Shown: in pieces, positions 17,047-25,859 of the stretch | Position numbering within the stretch: the first letter of the stretch is position 1 | How the letters are laid out: every line of letters begins with the position of its first letter | Assembly (NCBI GenBank): GCA_016718265.1 | Contig: JADKDZ010000029.1 | Span: 62,001 to 126,000 of the forward strand | From: Uliginosibacterium sp. | GTDB taxonomy: Bacteria; Pseudomonadota; Gammaproteobacteria; Burkholderiales; Rhodocyclaceae | Length of the DNA: 64,000 nt | Reading direction: 5' to 3' | Made by a program: the position numbers and the translations under genes | The notes under the pieces: generated by a model | What the model was told of the DNA's origin: nothing | Seen by the model: the letters and a program-made list of their open reading frames with translations, nothing else | Databases searched by the model: none

Positions 17047-19242
17047 ATGACGGACAACAGACAATGGGATTCCCCCGCTGCCCAGCAGTTGGTCCGTTAT
17101 GAGGCGCTCACCCAGCTTTTTGAAGACATTCTGGCTGCCGATGACCTGACAAAGATCGCGCGGCGAGTGGCGACGCACTGGAAGTATTTCGCCAATGCCG
17201 TCTGTTGGCGGCTGGTCGTCGTCGATGCCGAGGGCTATCTTGTCATCGATGGTGTTCGCGGCGAAGCAAGCCTGGCCGAGGTGCAGGCGCTCTCCGGGTG
17301 GGACCACTATCATTGGTCCCGCCAGCGCCCAGACTTGCTCCTGGCATCCGACGCGCCGGCGGGCGTCAGTGTTCCCGAGCACCTGACCGGACCCAGCATC
17401 ACCCAGATTCAGGTGCTGCCCTTTATCCGGGGCGGGCGCTGCATGGCCCAGATCAGTGTCGCCGCCCGGCATGAACCGTTCAACGAACTCGACAACAAGT
17501 TCATTCGCCTGTTTGGCGGGCATCTGGCGGACCGGATTTCCTACATCCTGCGCCACCGCCGGGCCAATCGCCTGCTGCGGGAGAGTGAGGCGCGTTATCG
17601 CGGCCTGGCCGAGAACTCGGCCGACTGGATCTGGAGCATCAGTCTGGATGGTCGGGCGACCTACACCAATGATCGTGGGCTCGAATTGCTCGGCCTTGGC
17701 CGGGAGGAATTCTTCCAGACTGACTTCCTCAGCCTTGTTCATCCCGAGGACCATGAGAAGCTTCTCGACGTCATTTCGACCGCAACGATGAAGCTGCAGG
17801 GCTGGCATGGTGTTCTGATTCGCCGGCGGTGCAAGGATGGCCTCTTCCGCGGCTTTGAGTCGAGTGCCTCGCCGATCCTCGATGTCAATGGCGAGCTCGT
17901 CGGTTTTCAGGGTGTCGATCGGGATGTGACCGACCGGCTTCGGAATGAAGCCGAGCTCGCACAGCATCGCGAGCACCTGGAGGAGCTGGTCGCCGCCCGC
18001 ACCGCCGATCTATCGCTGGCGAAAGAGGCCGCAGAGGCCGCCAATCGGGCCAAGGACACCTTTCTCACCAACATGAGTCACGAGCTGCGGACGCCAATGA
18101 GTGGTGTCATGGGCATGATCGAACTCGCCAAGCGGCGCATGGCCGACGCCAAGGGGCTGGATCAGCTGGAGAAGGCCAAATGCTCCGCCGAGCACCTGCT
18201 CCGCGTACTCAACGACATCCTCGACCTGTCCAAGATCGAAGCCGACCGCATGGTGCTTGAAGACCTGCCGCTGCGGTTGGCCGATACGCTCGACAGTCTT
18301 CGCGCCACCATTGGCCACCAGGCCGAGGCGAAAGGCCTGCGCCTCGTCGTCGACATCCCCGCCCAGCTTGCCCAGAGCCAACTTGCTGGCGACCCGCTGC
18401 GCCTTGGGCAGATTCTCATCAACCTCGTCGGCAATGCGATCAAATTCACCGACCAGTGCGAAGTCACCCTGCGCGCGCGCACGGTCGGCGAAACGCCTGA
18501 CGCGATCCAGGTTCGCTTTGAAGTCACCGACACCGGCATCGGCATTGACGCCGAAGCGCAGACGCGCCTGTTCCAACCCTTCGAGCAGGCCGACAACAGC
18601 ATGACCCGCAAATATGGCGGCACCGGGCTCGGCCTCGCGATCTGCAAGCGGCTCGTGCAACTGATGCGCGGCGAAATCGGCATGGAGAGCGCGCCAGGCC
18701 ATGGCAGCACCTTCTGGTTCGTCATTCCGCTCAGGAAGCGCCAGCCGTGTGCCAGCACGCCGATGCCAAGCTCCGCCGTGCGGACGGCCGAGCAGCGCCT
18801 GATCGCCCAATACGCCGGCACGCGAATCCTGCTGGCCGAAGACGAACCCGTTACCCAGGAAGTGTCTCGCGGCTTGCTGGAGGCGGTGGGCTTGGTCGTG
18901 GATATCGCCGAGGACGGCCTGCAGGCACTCGCACTGGCCCGGCAACACCCCTATGCCGTGATCCTGATGGACATGCAGATGCCGCACATGAACGGCCTGG
19001 ATGCAACCGTGGCCATCCGAGCCATGTCCGCCTGCCAAGAGACGCCGATCCTCGCCATCACCGCCAATGCCTTCGATGAGGATCGTCGCGTCTGCCTTGA
19101 CGCCGGAATGAACGACCACATCGCCAAACCCGTCGATCCGCAGAAACTGTACGAGACCTTGCTGAGCTGGATGGAGAAGCGCGACGAGTCACTGTCGGTC
19201 ATGTCGGCCACAAGCTGCCACAAACGCACAGCGGGCGTGTAG
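17047..19242 (+). CDS. Hybrid sensor histidine kinase (GAF-like, PAS, HisKA, HATPase, receiver)
   Basis: A 731-residue soluble hybrid kinase. Order: a GAF-like sensor (about residues 15-175), a PAS domain with PAC (about 185-305; ARYRGLAENSADWIWSISLD), a coiled coil, HisKA with H345 in NMSHELRTPM, an ATPase domain (N-box NLVGNAIKF, G1 DTGIGI, G2 GGTGLGLAI), and a receiver with the phospho-acceptor D642 in MDMQMPHMNG. There is no transmembrane segment, so it senses a cytoplasmic cue. There is no output domain; the phosphate must pass to an unlinked partner. It lies directly after an AhpD-like gene. Confidence 0.95.
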   Translation: MTDNRQWDSPAAQQLVRYEALTQLFEDILAADDLTKIARRVATHWKYFANAVCWRLVVVDAEGYLVIDGVRGEASLAEVQALSGWDHYHWSRQRPDLLLASDAPAGVSVPEHLTGPSITQIQVLPFIRGGRCMAQISVAARHEPFNELDNKFIRLFGGHLADRISYILRHRRANRLLRESEARYRGLAENSADWIWSISLDGRATYTNDRGLELLGLGREEFFQTDFLSLVHPEDHEKLLDVISTATMKLQGWHGVLIRRRCKDGLFRGFESSASPILDVNGELVGFQGVDRDVTDRLRNEAELAQHREHLEELVAARTADLSLAKEAAEAANRAKDTFLTNMSHELRTPMSGVMGMIELAKRRMADAKGLDQLEKAKCSAEHLLRVLNDILDLSKIEADRMVLEDLPLRLADTLDSLRATIGHQAEAKGLRLVVDIPAQLAQSQLAGDPLRLGQILINLVGNAIKFTDQCEVTLRARTVGETPDAIQVRFEVTDTGIGIDAEAQTRLFQPFEQADNSMTRKYGGTGLGLAICKRLVQLMRGEIGMESAPGHGSTFWFVIPLRKRQPCASTPMPSSAVRTAEQRLIAQYAGTRILLAEDEPVTQEVSRGLLEAVGLVVDIAEDGLQALALARQHPYAVILMDMQMPHMNGLDATVAIRAMSACQETPILAITANAFDEDRRVCLDAGMNDHIAKPVDPQKLYETLLSWMEKRDESLSVMSATSCHKRTAGV

Positions 19243-19442
19243 CGCAGGCATGCTGCGCCGAAGGCGAAGGCTTGCATTCCGCGCCATGCCATTCGGCTTG
19301 TCTCCCCTGCCCATTACGCCTGACGGACTTGCGTGGATTGATCGTGATAGCGGCTTACGCCTGCGCCTCTGCTGACACCATGCTGTCAGCAAGCCTCCGG
19401 CATCATGTGCGACAACACAAGCCATAACGAGGAGCGGTTTAT

Positions 19443-19916
19443 ATGCTGCGACATGAACTACTGGAACTGAAAGAGCAGAAATACGTCGGTATCAAAACAA
19501 GCGTCCTTTTCAGTGAAGCCGAGAAAGTCGACTTCTCTCAGCTGCATCAGGATGTGTGTGCAGCCCGCATTCACGACATTGACCACGACGCGCACTTCAT
19601 GGCAATGGATGCAGACTTCACCGAGCGCAGCTTCAGCTATACACCCCTGGTCCCTGTTCACAGTTTCGACAACAACAAAGGCTATACCCAGTTCACCCGA
19701 GAGCAGGGGGCGTACTGCGCCTTTGCAGTCAAAGCCAAGGACTTGAACCCCGCGTGGTTCAAGAAAGTCTTCGACTATATCGAAGAGAACCGGATACCGA
19801 TCGAGCCTACCGGTTACGACCTTGAGTATTACGACGAGAACTACCTCGCCATGATCGGCAGCCAGGACTTTCCGGCAGAGCGGGTTTTGAAGATTCTCTT
19901 GAGAATGCAGCGTTAA
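19443..19916 (+). CDS. GyrI-like / effector-binding-domain-type protein (tentative)
   Basis: A 157-residue soluble protein with a good GAGGAG ribosome site before ATG 19443. The opening LKEQKYVGIKTSVLF and the later GAYCAFAVKAKDLNPAWFKK with PIEPTGYDLEYYDENY follow the pattern of GyrI-like or AraC effector-binding domains, which bind small molecules or gyrase. No DNA-binding domain is attached, so it would be a stand-alone sensor or inhibitor. The gene is alone between the kinase and a repeat-rich gap. Family call is by pattern only. Confidence 0.6.
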   Translation: MLRHELLELKEQKYVGIKTSVLFSEAEKVDFSQLHQDVCAARIHDIDHDAHFMAMDADFTERSFSYTPLVPVHSFDNNKGYTQFTREQGAYCAFAVKAKDLNPAWFKKVFDYIEENRIPIEPTGYDLEYYDENYLAMIGSQDFPAERVLKILLRMQR

Positions 19917-20022
19917 GGCCGCCTGGCGCACCCCGTCACCGCCCCGAGACCCGCACCCGATAAGCCTCAGCGGGCAGGGGCTTGGAGAACCAAGCGGGGT
20001 GCGGCTTCGCAGGTGGGTTTTC

Positions 20023-20152
20023 GTAGGGCGGCTTAGGCGCAGCCGTCACCCGCCAAAACGTCGGGCCATCAAACCGTAGCGATATTGAACAGGCAAGGCG
20101 GTGATGCATTCGGCATTCCGCGCGGGTGACGCCTGCGGCTAAGCCGCCCTAC
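20023..20152. repeat. 130-bp terminal-inverted-repeat element, copy 1
   Basis: The arms at 20023-20053 and 20122-20152 are 31 bases each and match in 29 (left begins GTAGGGCGGCTTAGGCGCAG). A 68-base centre lies between. No coding capacity. A second copy is at 20454-20580. Each follows an R2 fragment ending in GGTGGGTTTTC, so the whole unit is about 180 bp. MITE-like or structured-RNA-like; the family is not identified. Confidence 0.8.
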
Positions 20153-20179
20153 CTGGCTGTAGACCCGAATGGGAGATTG

Positions 20180-20335
20180 ATGCGCGGGCAGCTCGCCACC
20201 CCCGTCGTCCCTGCGCAGGCAGGGACCCAGTGTCTTTGCTTTGCGCGTACCTGCGTCAACACGCGTGTCCGCGCGGTCACGCACGAGGCGGCAAGCCGCT
20301 GGATGCCTGCCTGCGCAGGCATGACGAGTGGGAGG
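20180..20335 (+). repeat. R2 repeat copy
   Basis: Same order of blocks as 16111-16281: CCGTCGTCCCTGCGCAGGCA, then GGGACCCAGTG, TTTGCTTTGCGCGTACCTGC and CGCTGGATGCCTGCCTGCG. It lies between the two inverted-repeat elements. Confidence 0.7.
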
Positions 20336-20453
20336 GAGCCGGGCGAGCGCCGCTTGCCCCTACGGTGCGTGCCTCGGAGAGCCGCACAGGGTATGGGTTT
20401 GCGGGCAGGGGCTTGGAGAGCCAAGCGGGGTGCGGCTTCGCAGGTGGGTTTTC

Positions 20454-20580
20454 GTAGGGCGGCTTAGGCGCAGCCGTAACCCGCCAAAACGTCGGTTCAT
20501 CAACCCGTAGCAATATTGAACAGGCAAGGCGGTGATACATTCGGCATTCCGCGCGGGTTACGCCTGCGGCTAAGCCGCCT
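20454..20580. repeat. 130-bp terminal-inverted-repeat element, copy 2
   Basis: Same element as 20023-20152, with arms at about 20454-20484 and 20553-20580 and a 68-base centre that differs at a few positions. Relative to copy 1, the left arm has A at 20478 where copy 1 has C (20047), and the right arm has T at 20559 where copy 1 has G (20128). The two positions pair, so the stem is kept. Confidence 0.8.
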
Positions 20581-20715
20581 GCGCTTCGCAGTGGGTGCGC
20601 GGCGCACCTTCGTCAGTATGCGAAAGGGGGGTTGGGCAATTTGCGCACCCTACCGGGCTTACCTGGCTTCAATCTCCACGTAGGTGCATTGCTCCGAACG
20701 GGAAAGATTGCATGC

Positions 20716-20746
20716 GGTGCAATGCCCTACGGTTATTACACCCTAC
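20716..20746 (-). repeat. R4 short repeat, copy 1
   Basis: On the minus strand it begins GTAGGGTGTAATAACCG and matches 54619-54649 at 29 of 31 positions. A short dispersed repeat with no coding role seen. Confidence 0.6.
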
Positions 20747-20785
20747 CGATTACGCCTTACGGCCTTGACCCCGGTTTTGCGAGTG

Positions 20786-21355
20786 TTATAACGTATCAAG
20801 CAGCGATTGCGCTGCTTCGCGAACTGATGGCGATTCATCCTGAAGCAACGATGTAATTATTGGTCTGAGATCATTTGTCACGAGCCCATCTAATTCATCC
20901 AATGCGTTTTCGCGCACCAAGGGCGCGGGATCAGTCAAGGCATTAGACAAAAACTCTTTAGCCCTATCCCCGAGCACTGCACGAGCAAACCTAATTGCGG
21001 CACTTCGAACACTCGCCGACTCATGCTTAAGCAAAGGAAAGATCACCCTCCACTCATCTTCTGTTCCGACTCGTCGCAAAGCGTCAATCGCAGCACAAGC
21101 CACACGTTCATCACCACTAGCGACGTAGGCAAGAATTCTGTGAAGACCAATCCCCGCCATACCAAGACCGCAAATGGCTCCACGCAGTCTCTGGCCTGAC
21201 AAATTATTGAGCATGGATTCCATGCACTCAGGGAAATATTTGGAGATATTGTAAGCAATGACATCGTAATAGTCATCGTCATTCTCAATATCGCAAAAAA
21301 ACAACCCCATCAGATCAGAAAGCGTTTTCCCTTGCAGATTTATGGCATCAAACAT
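20786..21355 (-). CDS. HEAT-repeat protein, probable immunity protein of the Rhs toxin
   Basis: A 189-residue protein. The first 60 residues are acidic (FFCDIENDDDYYDVIAYNIS). The rest is made of HEAT-like helical pairs: DERVACAAIDALRRVGTEDE, SASVRSAAIRFARAVLGDRA, APLVRENALDELDGLV and SPSVREAAQSLLDTL. It starts 3 bases after the stop of the Rhs gene, the usual place of an immunity gene, and shares the lower GC content of the Rhs tip rather than of its surroundings. Immunity proteins with HEAT or ankyrin repeats are known in polymorphic toxin systems. The partner relation is inferred from position. Confidence 0.8.
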   Translation of the reverse strand: MFDAINLQGKTLSDLMGLFFCDIENDDDYYDVIAYNISKYFPECMESMLNNLSGQRLRGAICGLGMAGIGLHRILAYVASGDERVACAAIDALRRVGTEDEWRVIFPLLKHESASVRSAAIRFARAVLGDRAKEFLSNALTDPAPLVRENALDELDGLVTNDLRPIITSLLQDESPSVREAAQSLLDTL

Positions 21356-21358
21356 TCA

Positions 21359-24241
21359 TCAGGACTTTCCGCATATCTTCATTATCTCGTCAAGAGTCTT
21401 TCCCTTAAACTCATTTGGAAACTCGTTTTGTATATCAGCAGGCAAGTCTCCGCTAGTAATCGTACGATCTTCAATCTTTCTTCTAAGATCTTCAATTCTT
21501 CTTGGAGGGAGTTTTTTACCAAGTTTCTGTGCGAGTCTTTCCACGTTTTTTAACATCTTAATCGCAGTTGAACAGTTTTTCTTGTCGGGGACACTACTGC
21601 TACATGCATAGTCAACTGCTCGAGTGATCGCCGGTTCAATATAGGGGTACAGCCACGATCCGACCGCAAATCCACCCACTCCTGCCGTACTGGCTGCACA
21701 AGCGAACGGATTTGACAAACACGCTGCGGTAATTGAAGGGGTCGCGATGGGAAGGACTAGGGAATCATCCATTAACCCTTCGGGATCTACTCTGCTGATG
21801 GGCCTCCCCCCCACATACCCATAAGTATTGATCCCCCCATCGAGCCCAATCGGATCACTGCTGATGTATCTGCCAGTCGCCGGATCGTAATACCGATGCC
21901 AGTTGTAATGGAGGTTCGACTCCTTATCAAAAACCTGCCCCGGGAATCTGAGGTTGTAGGTGAGGGTTTTGCCATCCCCATCCGCATCCTCATTGGGCAG
22001 GGTGAGGCCGAAGGCCTCGCCGTTCCACTTCCACAAGGCTTTGCCGGTGGTGTCGGTGATGCGGCGCGGGGTGTCGAGCTGGTCGGCGAAGACGAGCTTC
22101 ACGCCCTGGGCGTCGATCAGGGCGATGGGCGTGTCGCCCAGCCAGACGTGTTCCTGGATCAGCTGGCCGCTGGCGGTGTATTCGCCCAAGAGGTGGCCGG
22201 CTTCGTCGTAGGTGTAGAGCCGGGTGTCGGTGCTGGTGTTGGGCGTGCTGCCGCTGAGCTTGGCCACGCGCTGGGCGAAGCCGTTGTAGGCGTAGCGGGT
22301 GGTGAGGCCGTTGCGGGTGAGGCTCTCCAGCCAGCCGCTGGCGCGCCAGGTGTAGGTTTTGTCGCCATCGCCCTTGGGGTTGCCGGCTTCGTCGTAGGTA
22401 TAGCTGAGCTTGCCGGTGCTGCCGGTCACCGAATCGAGCCGGTTGCTGCTGCTCGGTGTGCTGTGGGTGTAAGTCCAGCTGCCGCTGCCGTCTTTGTAGC
22501 TGTAGGTGCTGCGGTTGCCGGCCAGATCCCAGCTGTAGCGGAACTGCTGGGTGTTGGTCGCGCTGGGGGAGGCATCTACATCCTGGCTCAGCAAGCGATC
22601 GAGCCGGTCATAGCCAAAGCGGCGGCTTTCCGTGTTGCCTGCGGTGGGGATGTCGTCCTGCTGCACGAGGCGGGAGGCGGCATCCCAGGCGAGCTTGCGC
22701 TGCAGATCGCCCAGCGGCAGGGTGGTGAGCCGGCCATTGAGGTCGTAGCGGCGGCTGTACTGGCGGCTGAAGGCGCTGTAGCTCGCGAGCGGGCCAAAGG
22801 CATTGAAGCGGATATCCGCGATCAGCGGCTGGCCGTCCAGATCGATCTGGGTCAGCACGCCATCGGCACGGTAGCGATAGCCCAGCACCCGGCCGGAGGG
22901 CAGGGTGAGGGTGTCGAGCGTATCGGTCAGCGCATTCCAGCCATAGCGCTGGCTGAGCGAGACGAGGCTGGCGGCGTTGCCGACGGCGATCTGCTGATCG
23001 CGCCGGGTGATGCGGCCCAGGCCGTCGTATTCCCAGATCAGGCGGGTATCCGCACCCTGGTTGGCGGGCACGGTGCGCACTTCGCCCAGGCGGCCACGGC
23101 CGAGGGTGGCGGTGTCGAAGAGGTAATCGATGCGCGCATCGCCAAAGTCGATCTGCTGCGGGCGGTTGAGCGCATCCCAGAAGAAGTAGGTGATCTTGCC
23201 CCGCGCATCGGTGCGGGTCTTGAGGTTGCCGGCTTCGTCGTAGGTGAAGCGCGTGGTGCCGGTATCGGGCGAGACCTGTTCGGTGGTGTTGCCCAGGCCA
23301 TCGGTGGTGTAGGTGGTGGCCAGGCTGCGCGGGTCGGTCAGGCGCTTGAGCTGGCCCAGCGCATCGTAGGCGTAGCTGATCGTGCCCTGGGTGCTGGTCG
23401 CGCCGGGGGTGGGGTTGGGCTCATAGGTGGTGCTGAGCCGGCCCAGGCTGTCGTAGCGGTGCTCGGTGGCGCTGCCCAGCGGATCGGTGTAGCGGGTGAG
23501 GTTGCCGTTGGCGTCGTACTCGAAGGTGGATTGGGGTTGGATTACGTTCAGATTGACCGTTGCGGAGGTGCTTGGGTTGCTTTGCGCATCGCCGGAATAG
23601 ATAGCGGTCAGTGCGTGCGTCCCGGTGGTGGTAAACGCAGTCTCCAGGCTGGCCGTGCCGTACGCTGGCGTAACCGTTTTGAGCAGCGTTGGGCCATCCA
23701 TGAAACTGACGACGCCACTGCCCAATGCCCCACTGACCCGAACAGACAAGGTCAGCGGCACGTTGACGCTGGCGACGGGCTTGCTTGGGCTCAGCGCAAC
23801 GCTGGTATTGGCTTTCGTAACGATGATGCGGATTTCCGCTGAAGTGCTGGCGGCATTGTTGGCGTCTCCACCATATTCGGCAAAGTAACGATGCTCGCCC
23901 AGCACGCGAGGGTCGATTTCGAGCGTGGCAACGCCCCCGCTCAGCCAACGTCCGTCAAGACTGGACGCGCCTTCCTTGAGCGTGACAATGCCGGTCGGGG
24001 CCGCTCCCTTCACTGTCGCAGTGATCGTCAGCCAGCCGCTTGCCATCGGGAACGTTGGCGTGCTCGTGCTAAGCGCGATGGTGGTCGGCGCCGCGGCTTG
24101 AGCCAGCGAGACACTCCACCCGGCCACGCAGATAAGCAGCCCGAGACAGCGCAGCAAAGGATTCAGAAGCACAGCGACACGCGCTAGCAATTGCAGCCCC
24201 GTTCTGGCACTGGATTTGAGAGGTATGGTGTGCAACATCAT
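21359..24241 (-). CDS. Secreted Ig-like/RHS-repeat protein with variable C-terminal tip (polymorphic toxin)
   Basis: A 960-residue protein. Order: an export signal (about residues 1-50, LLICVAGWSVSLAQA), two bacterial Ig-like repeats (about 51-245, e.g. TTGTHALTAIYSGDAQSNPS), many YD repeats (YDANGNLTRYTDPLGSATEH, YDALGQLKRLTDPRS and others), and an RHS core end (RYISSDPIGLDGGINTYGYV, then DPEG). The last 137 residues (824-960; 21359-21772) have a different, AT-richer composition, with a hydrophobic stretch and then a basic helical part (LGKKLPPRRIEDLRRKIEDR). This is the expected place of a toxin domain; I do not recognise its family. The start overlaps the stop of the upstream Rhs fragment by 4 bases (ATGA). 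Confidence 0.88.
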   Translation of the reverse strand: MMLHTIPLKSSARTGLQLLARVAVLLNPLLRCLGLLICVAGWSVSLAQAAAPTTIALSTSTPTFPMASGWLTITATVKGAAPTGIVTLKEGASSLDGRWLSGGVATLEIDPRVLGEHRYFAEYGGDANNAASTSAEIRIIVTKANTSVALSPSKPVASVNVPLTLSVRVSGALGSGVVSFMDGPTLLKTVTPAYGTASLETAFTTTGTHALTAIYSGDAQSNPSTSATVNLNVIQPQSTFEYDANGNLTRYTDPLGSATEHRYDSLGRLSTTYEPNPTPGATSTQGTISYAYDALGQLKRLTDPRSLATTYTTDGLGNTTEQVSPDTGTTRFTYDEAGNLKTRTDARGKITYFFWDALNRPQQIDFGDARIDYLFDTATLGRGRLGEVRTVPANQGADTRLIWEYDGLGRITRRDQQIAVGNAASLVSLSQRYGWNALTDTLDTLTLPSGRVLGYRYRADGVLTQIDLDGQPLIADIRFNAFGPLASYSAFSRQYSRRYDLNGRLTTLPLGDLQRKLAWDAASRLVQQDDIPTAGNTESRRFGYDRLDRLLSQDVDASPSATNTQQFRYSWDLAGNRSTYSYKDGSGSWTYTHSTPSSSNRLDSVTGSTGKLSYTYDEAGNPKGDGDKTYTWRASGWLESLTRNGLTTRYAYNGFAQRVAKLSGSTPNTSTDTRLYTYDEAGHLLGEYTASGQLIQEHVWLGDTPIALIDAQGVKLVFADQLDTPRRITDTTGKALWKWNGEAFGLTLPNEDADGDGKTLTYNLRFPGQVFDKESNLHYNWHRYYDPATGRYISSDPIGLDGGINTYGYVGGRPISRVDPEGLMDDSLVLPIATPSITAACLSNPFACAASTAGVGGFAVGSWLYPYIEPAITRAVDYACSSSVPDKKNCSTAIKMLKNVERLAQKLGKKLPPRRIEDLRRKIEDRTITSGDLPADIQNEFPNEFKGKTLDEIMKICGKS

Positions 24242-25842
24242 TGCGTAACCTTCACGTTCTGCAGGCGACCGAGCTGGTCGAAGAGTCGATTGGTGCGTTT
24301 GACGAGTACGCCACCGGCATCCGTGACATCTTCCTGCAGGCGGTTGCCGGCGGCGTCCAGCGTGTACTGGATGCGGTTGCCCAGGCTGTCCCGCAGGCCG
24401 GTGAGGCGGTGGGCGGCGTCGTAGCTGAAGTCCATCACGTAGTCGTTGGGCGCGATCACCTGCGTGAGCTGGCCGACCTTGTCATAGGTGTAGCTGGTGA
24501 AGCGTTCCTGGCCCTGGTAGCGCAGCACCTCGGCCGTTAGCCAGCCGCGCGGGCTGTAGGCGTAACGGGTCTCAGCGCCATTGGCCTCCAGCCGCCTGAG
24601 GAGCCGCCCGGCGCGGTCGTAGAGCGTGTACTTCGTGACATGCCCGGCGGCATTGGTGATGCTACGCAGATCACCAATCGTATGGCCCTCGCCAGCGGCG
24701 TTGAAGACGGTGTCGGTGTAGTAGGTATAGGTGGTGGTATCGGCGACATCAGTTCGGGGGCCGTTCTCGCGGAGCATCTGGCCGAAGGCATTGTAGGTGT
24801 AGGTCCACACGCGTCGCTTGCCTGAAAGCGTGGCCGCAAAGCCCAGCGCACCGGTCTCGTCGGTGGTGGCTTGCTCGATGCGCTTGCAGATCACCGCAAT
24901 CGGTTCGCCGACCACCTTGGCCTCCGCCGGCGCACAGCGCAGGATCGCATTGCCATTGCTGGGGTCCGGCTGGCCGTTATACACCCAGGTCGTGATCCGC
25001 TTGGGCTCCGCCACCCGCGTCTTCAGCCGCCAGAATGGGTGCCATTGGGTGCTGACTTGCAGGGCATTCGCCGAACCATAGCCTTCGATGCGGTGCAGTT
25101 CGAGGTTGCGGGTGAGGTCGTACTGGTCGTAGAGCGTCTCCAACCCATTTACATGAATTTTTGATACGTTTCCGTTCGCATCGTAAGCAACACTTTTGGC
25201 AAACAACACGGCATTCGTAGAGGCATCTTTCTTCTGCTGCACATGCGGCAAATGACCAATTCCTGGATGAGTGACGTAGTAAGTCTCATCGATGTGCCCT
25301 TCTGGCGTTTTGACTCGTCTTGTCACGTTTCCATCCGGTATCCCAGGGTTCAGCATCTCATACCGGAAAGCACCACCGGCATGCTCGGTTGCATAGGCGT
25401 ATCCGGGGGCAGTTGCAGAGTCAACATAAGAGAAATTCGCGTATCGACTACCGTTCTCATCGACAATACCCGTCATCGAGTATGGCTGATTCTCAGTCTC
25501 ATAAAGATACGACTTGCCTGTTCCATCCTCGAACAACACACGATCCAAACCGTCAGGACTGCTCAATGGCATGTCGAGTGACGTATTCGTTGGAACAGGT
25601 GCCTTGTACCCGTATGAAATGATCTTCTTCGTTGGAAGTTCTATTTCTTTTACTCGCTGCAAACCGTCTCGGGTGACACGAAAAACGCGACCGAATCTGT
25701 CAGATATTGCGCTGCTTGTGTCTGATTCACGGGAAATGCTAAAGACAATACCCTCTGGGTTCTTTCTGCCTGTGAAATTACCGAATGAATCGAATGTATC
25801 GACGCTGTTGTCTCTTCTTATCCGGATCCACTCGTTACTACC
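24238..25842 (-). pseudogene. RHS/YD-repeat protein, middle and end fragment of a broken Rhs gene
   Basis: An open frame of 534 codons with YD repeats (YTLYDRAGRLLRRLEANGAE, YDKVGQLTQVIAPNDYVMDF, LDAAGNRLQEDV). The first ATG is at 25662, but Rhs-like sequence continues upstream in frame to 25842 (NEWIRIRRDNSVDTFDSFGN), where a TGA cuts it off. The preceding Rhs part ends at 25860 in another frame, so the two look like one gene broken at 25843-25862. The frame ends in RLFDQLGRLQNVKVTQ, without an RHS core end, and the next Rhs gene starts on its stop codon. It could still be made from 25662 as a separate protein. Confidence 0.7.
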
Positions 25843-25859
25843 TCATATGTTTAAAACAA

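Larger units (their letters stand above)
19917..20785. other. Repeat-rich non-coding gap at the edge of the Rhs island
   Basis: About 870 bases made mostly of interspersed repeats: two R2 pieces each followed by a 130-bp inverted-repeat element, another R2 copy, and a 31-bp R4 repeat. The short open frames here are repeat-derived and do not look like genes. Confidence 0.65.

Noticed and set aside
20040..20580. CRISPR array
   Set aside because: Only two copies of a 130-bp unit with inverted arms; no short repeat-spacer pattern and no cas gene.
21896..23842. A 648-codon plus-strand frame opposite the Rhs core
   Set aside because: Its regular Gly/Val/Ala pattern mirrors the YD repeats on the other strand; not a gene.
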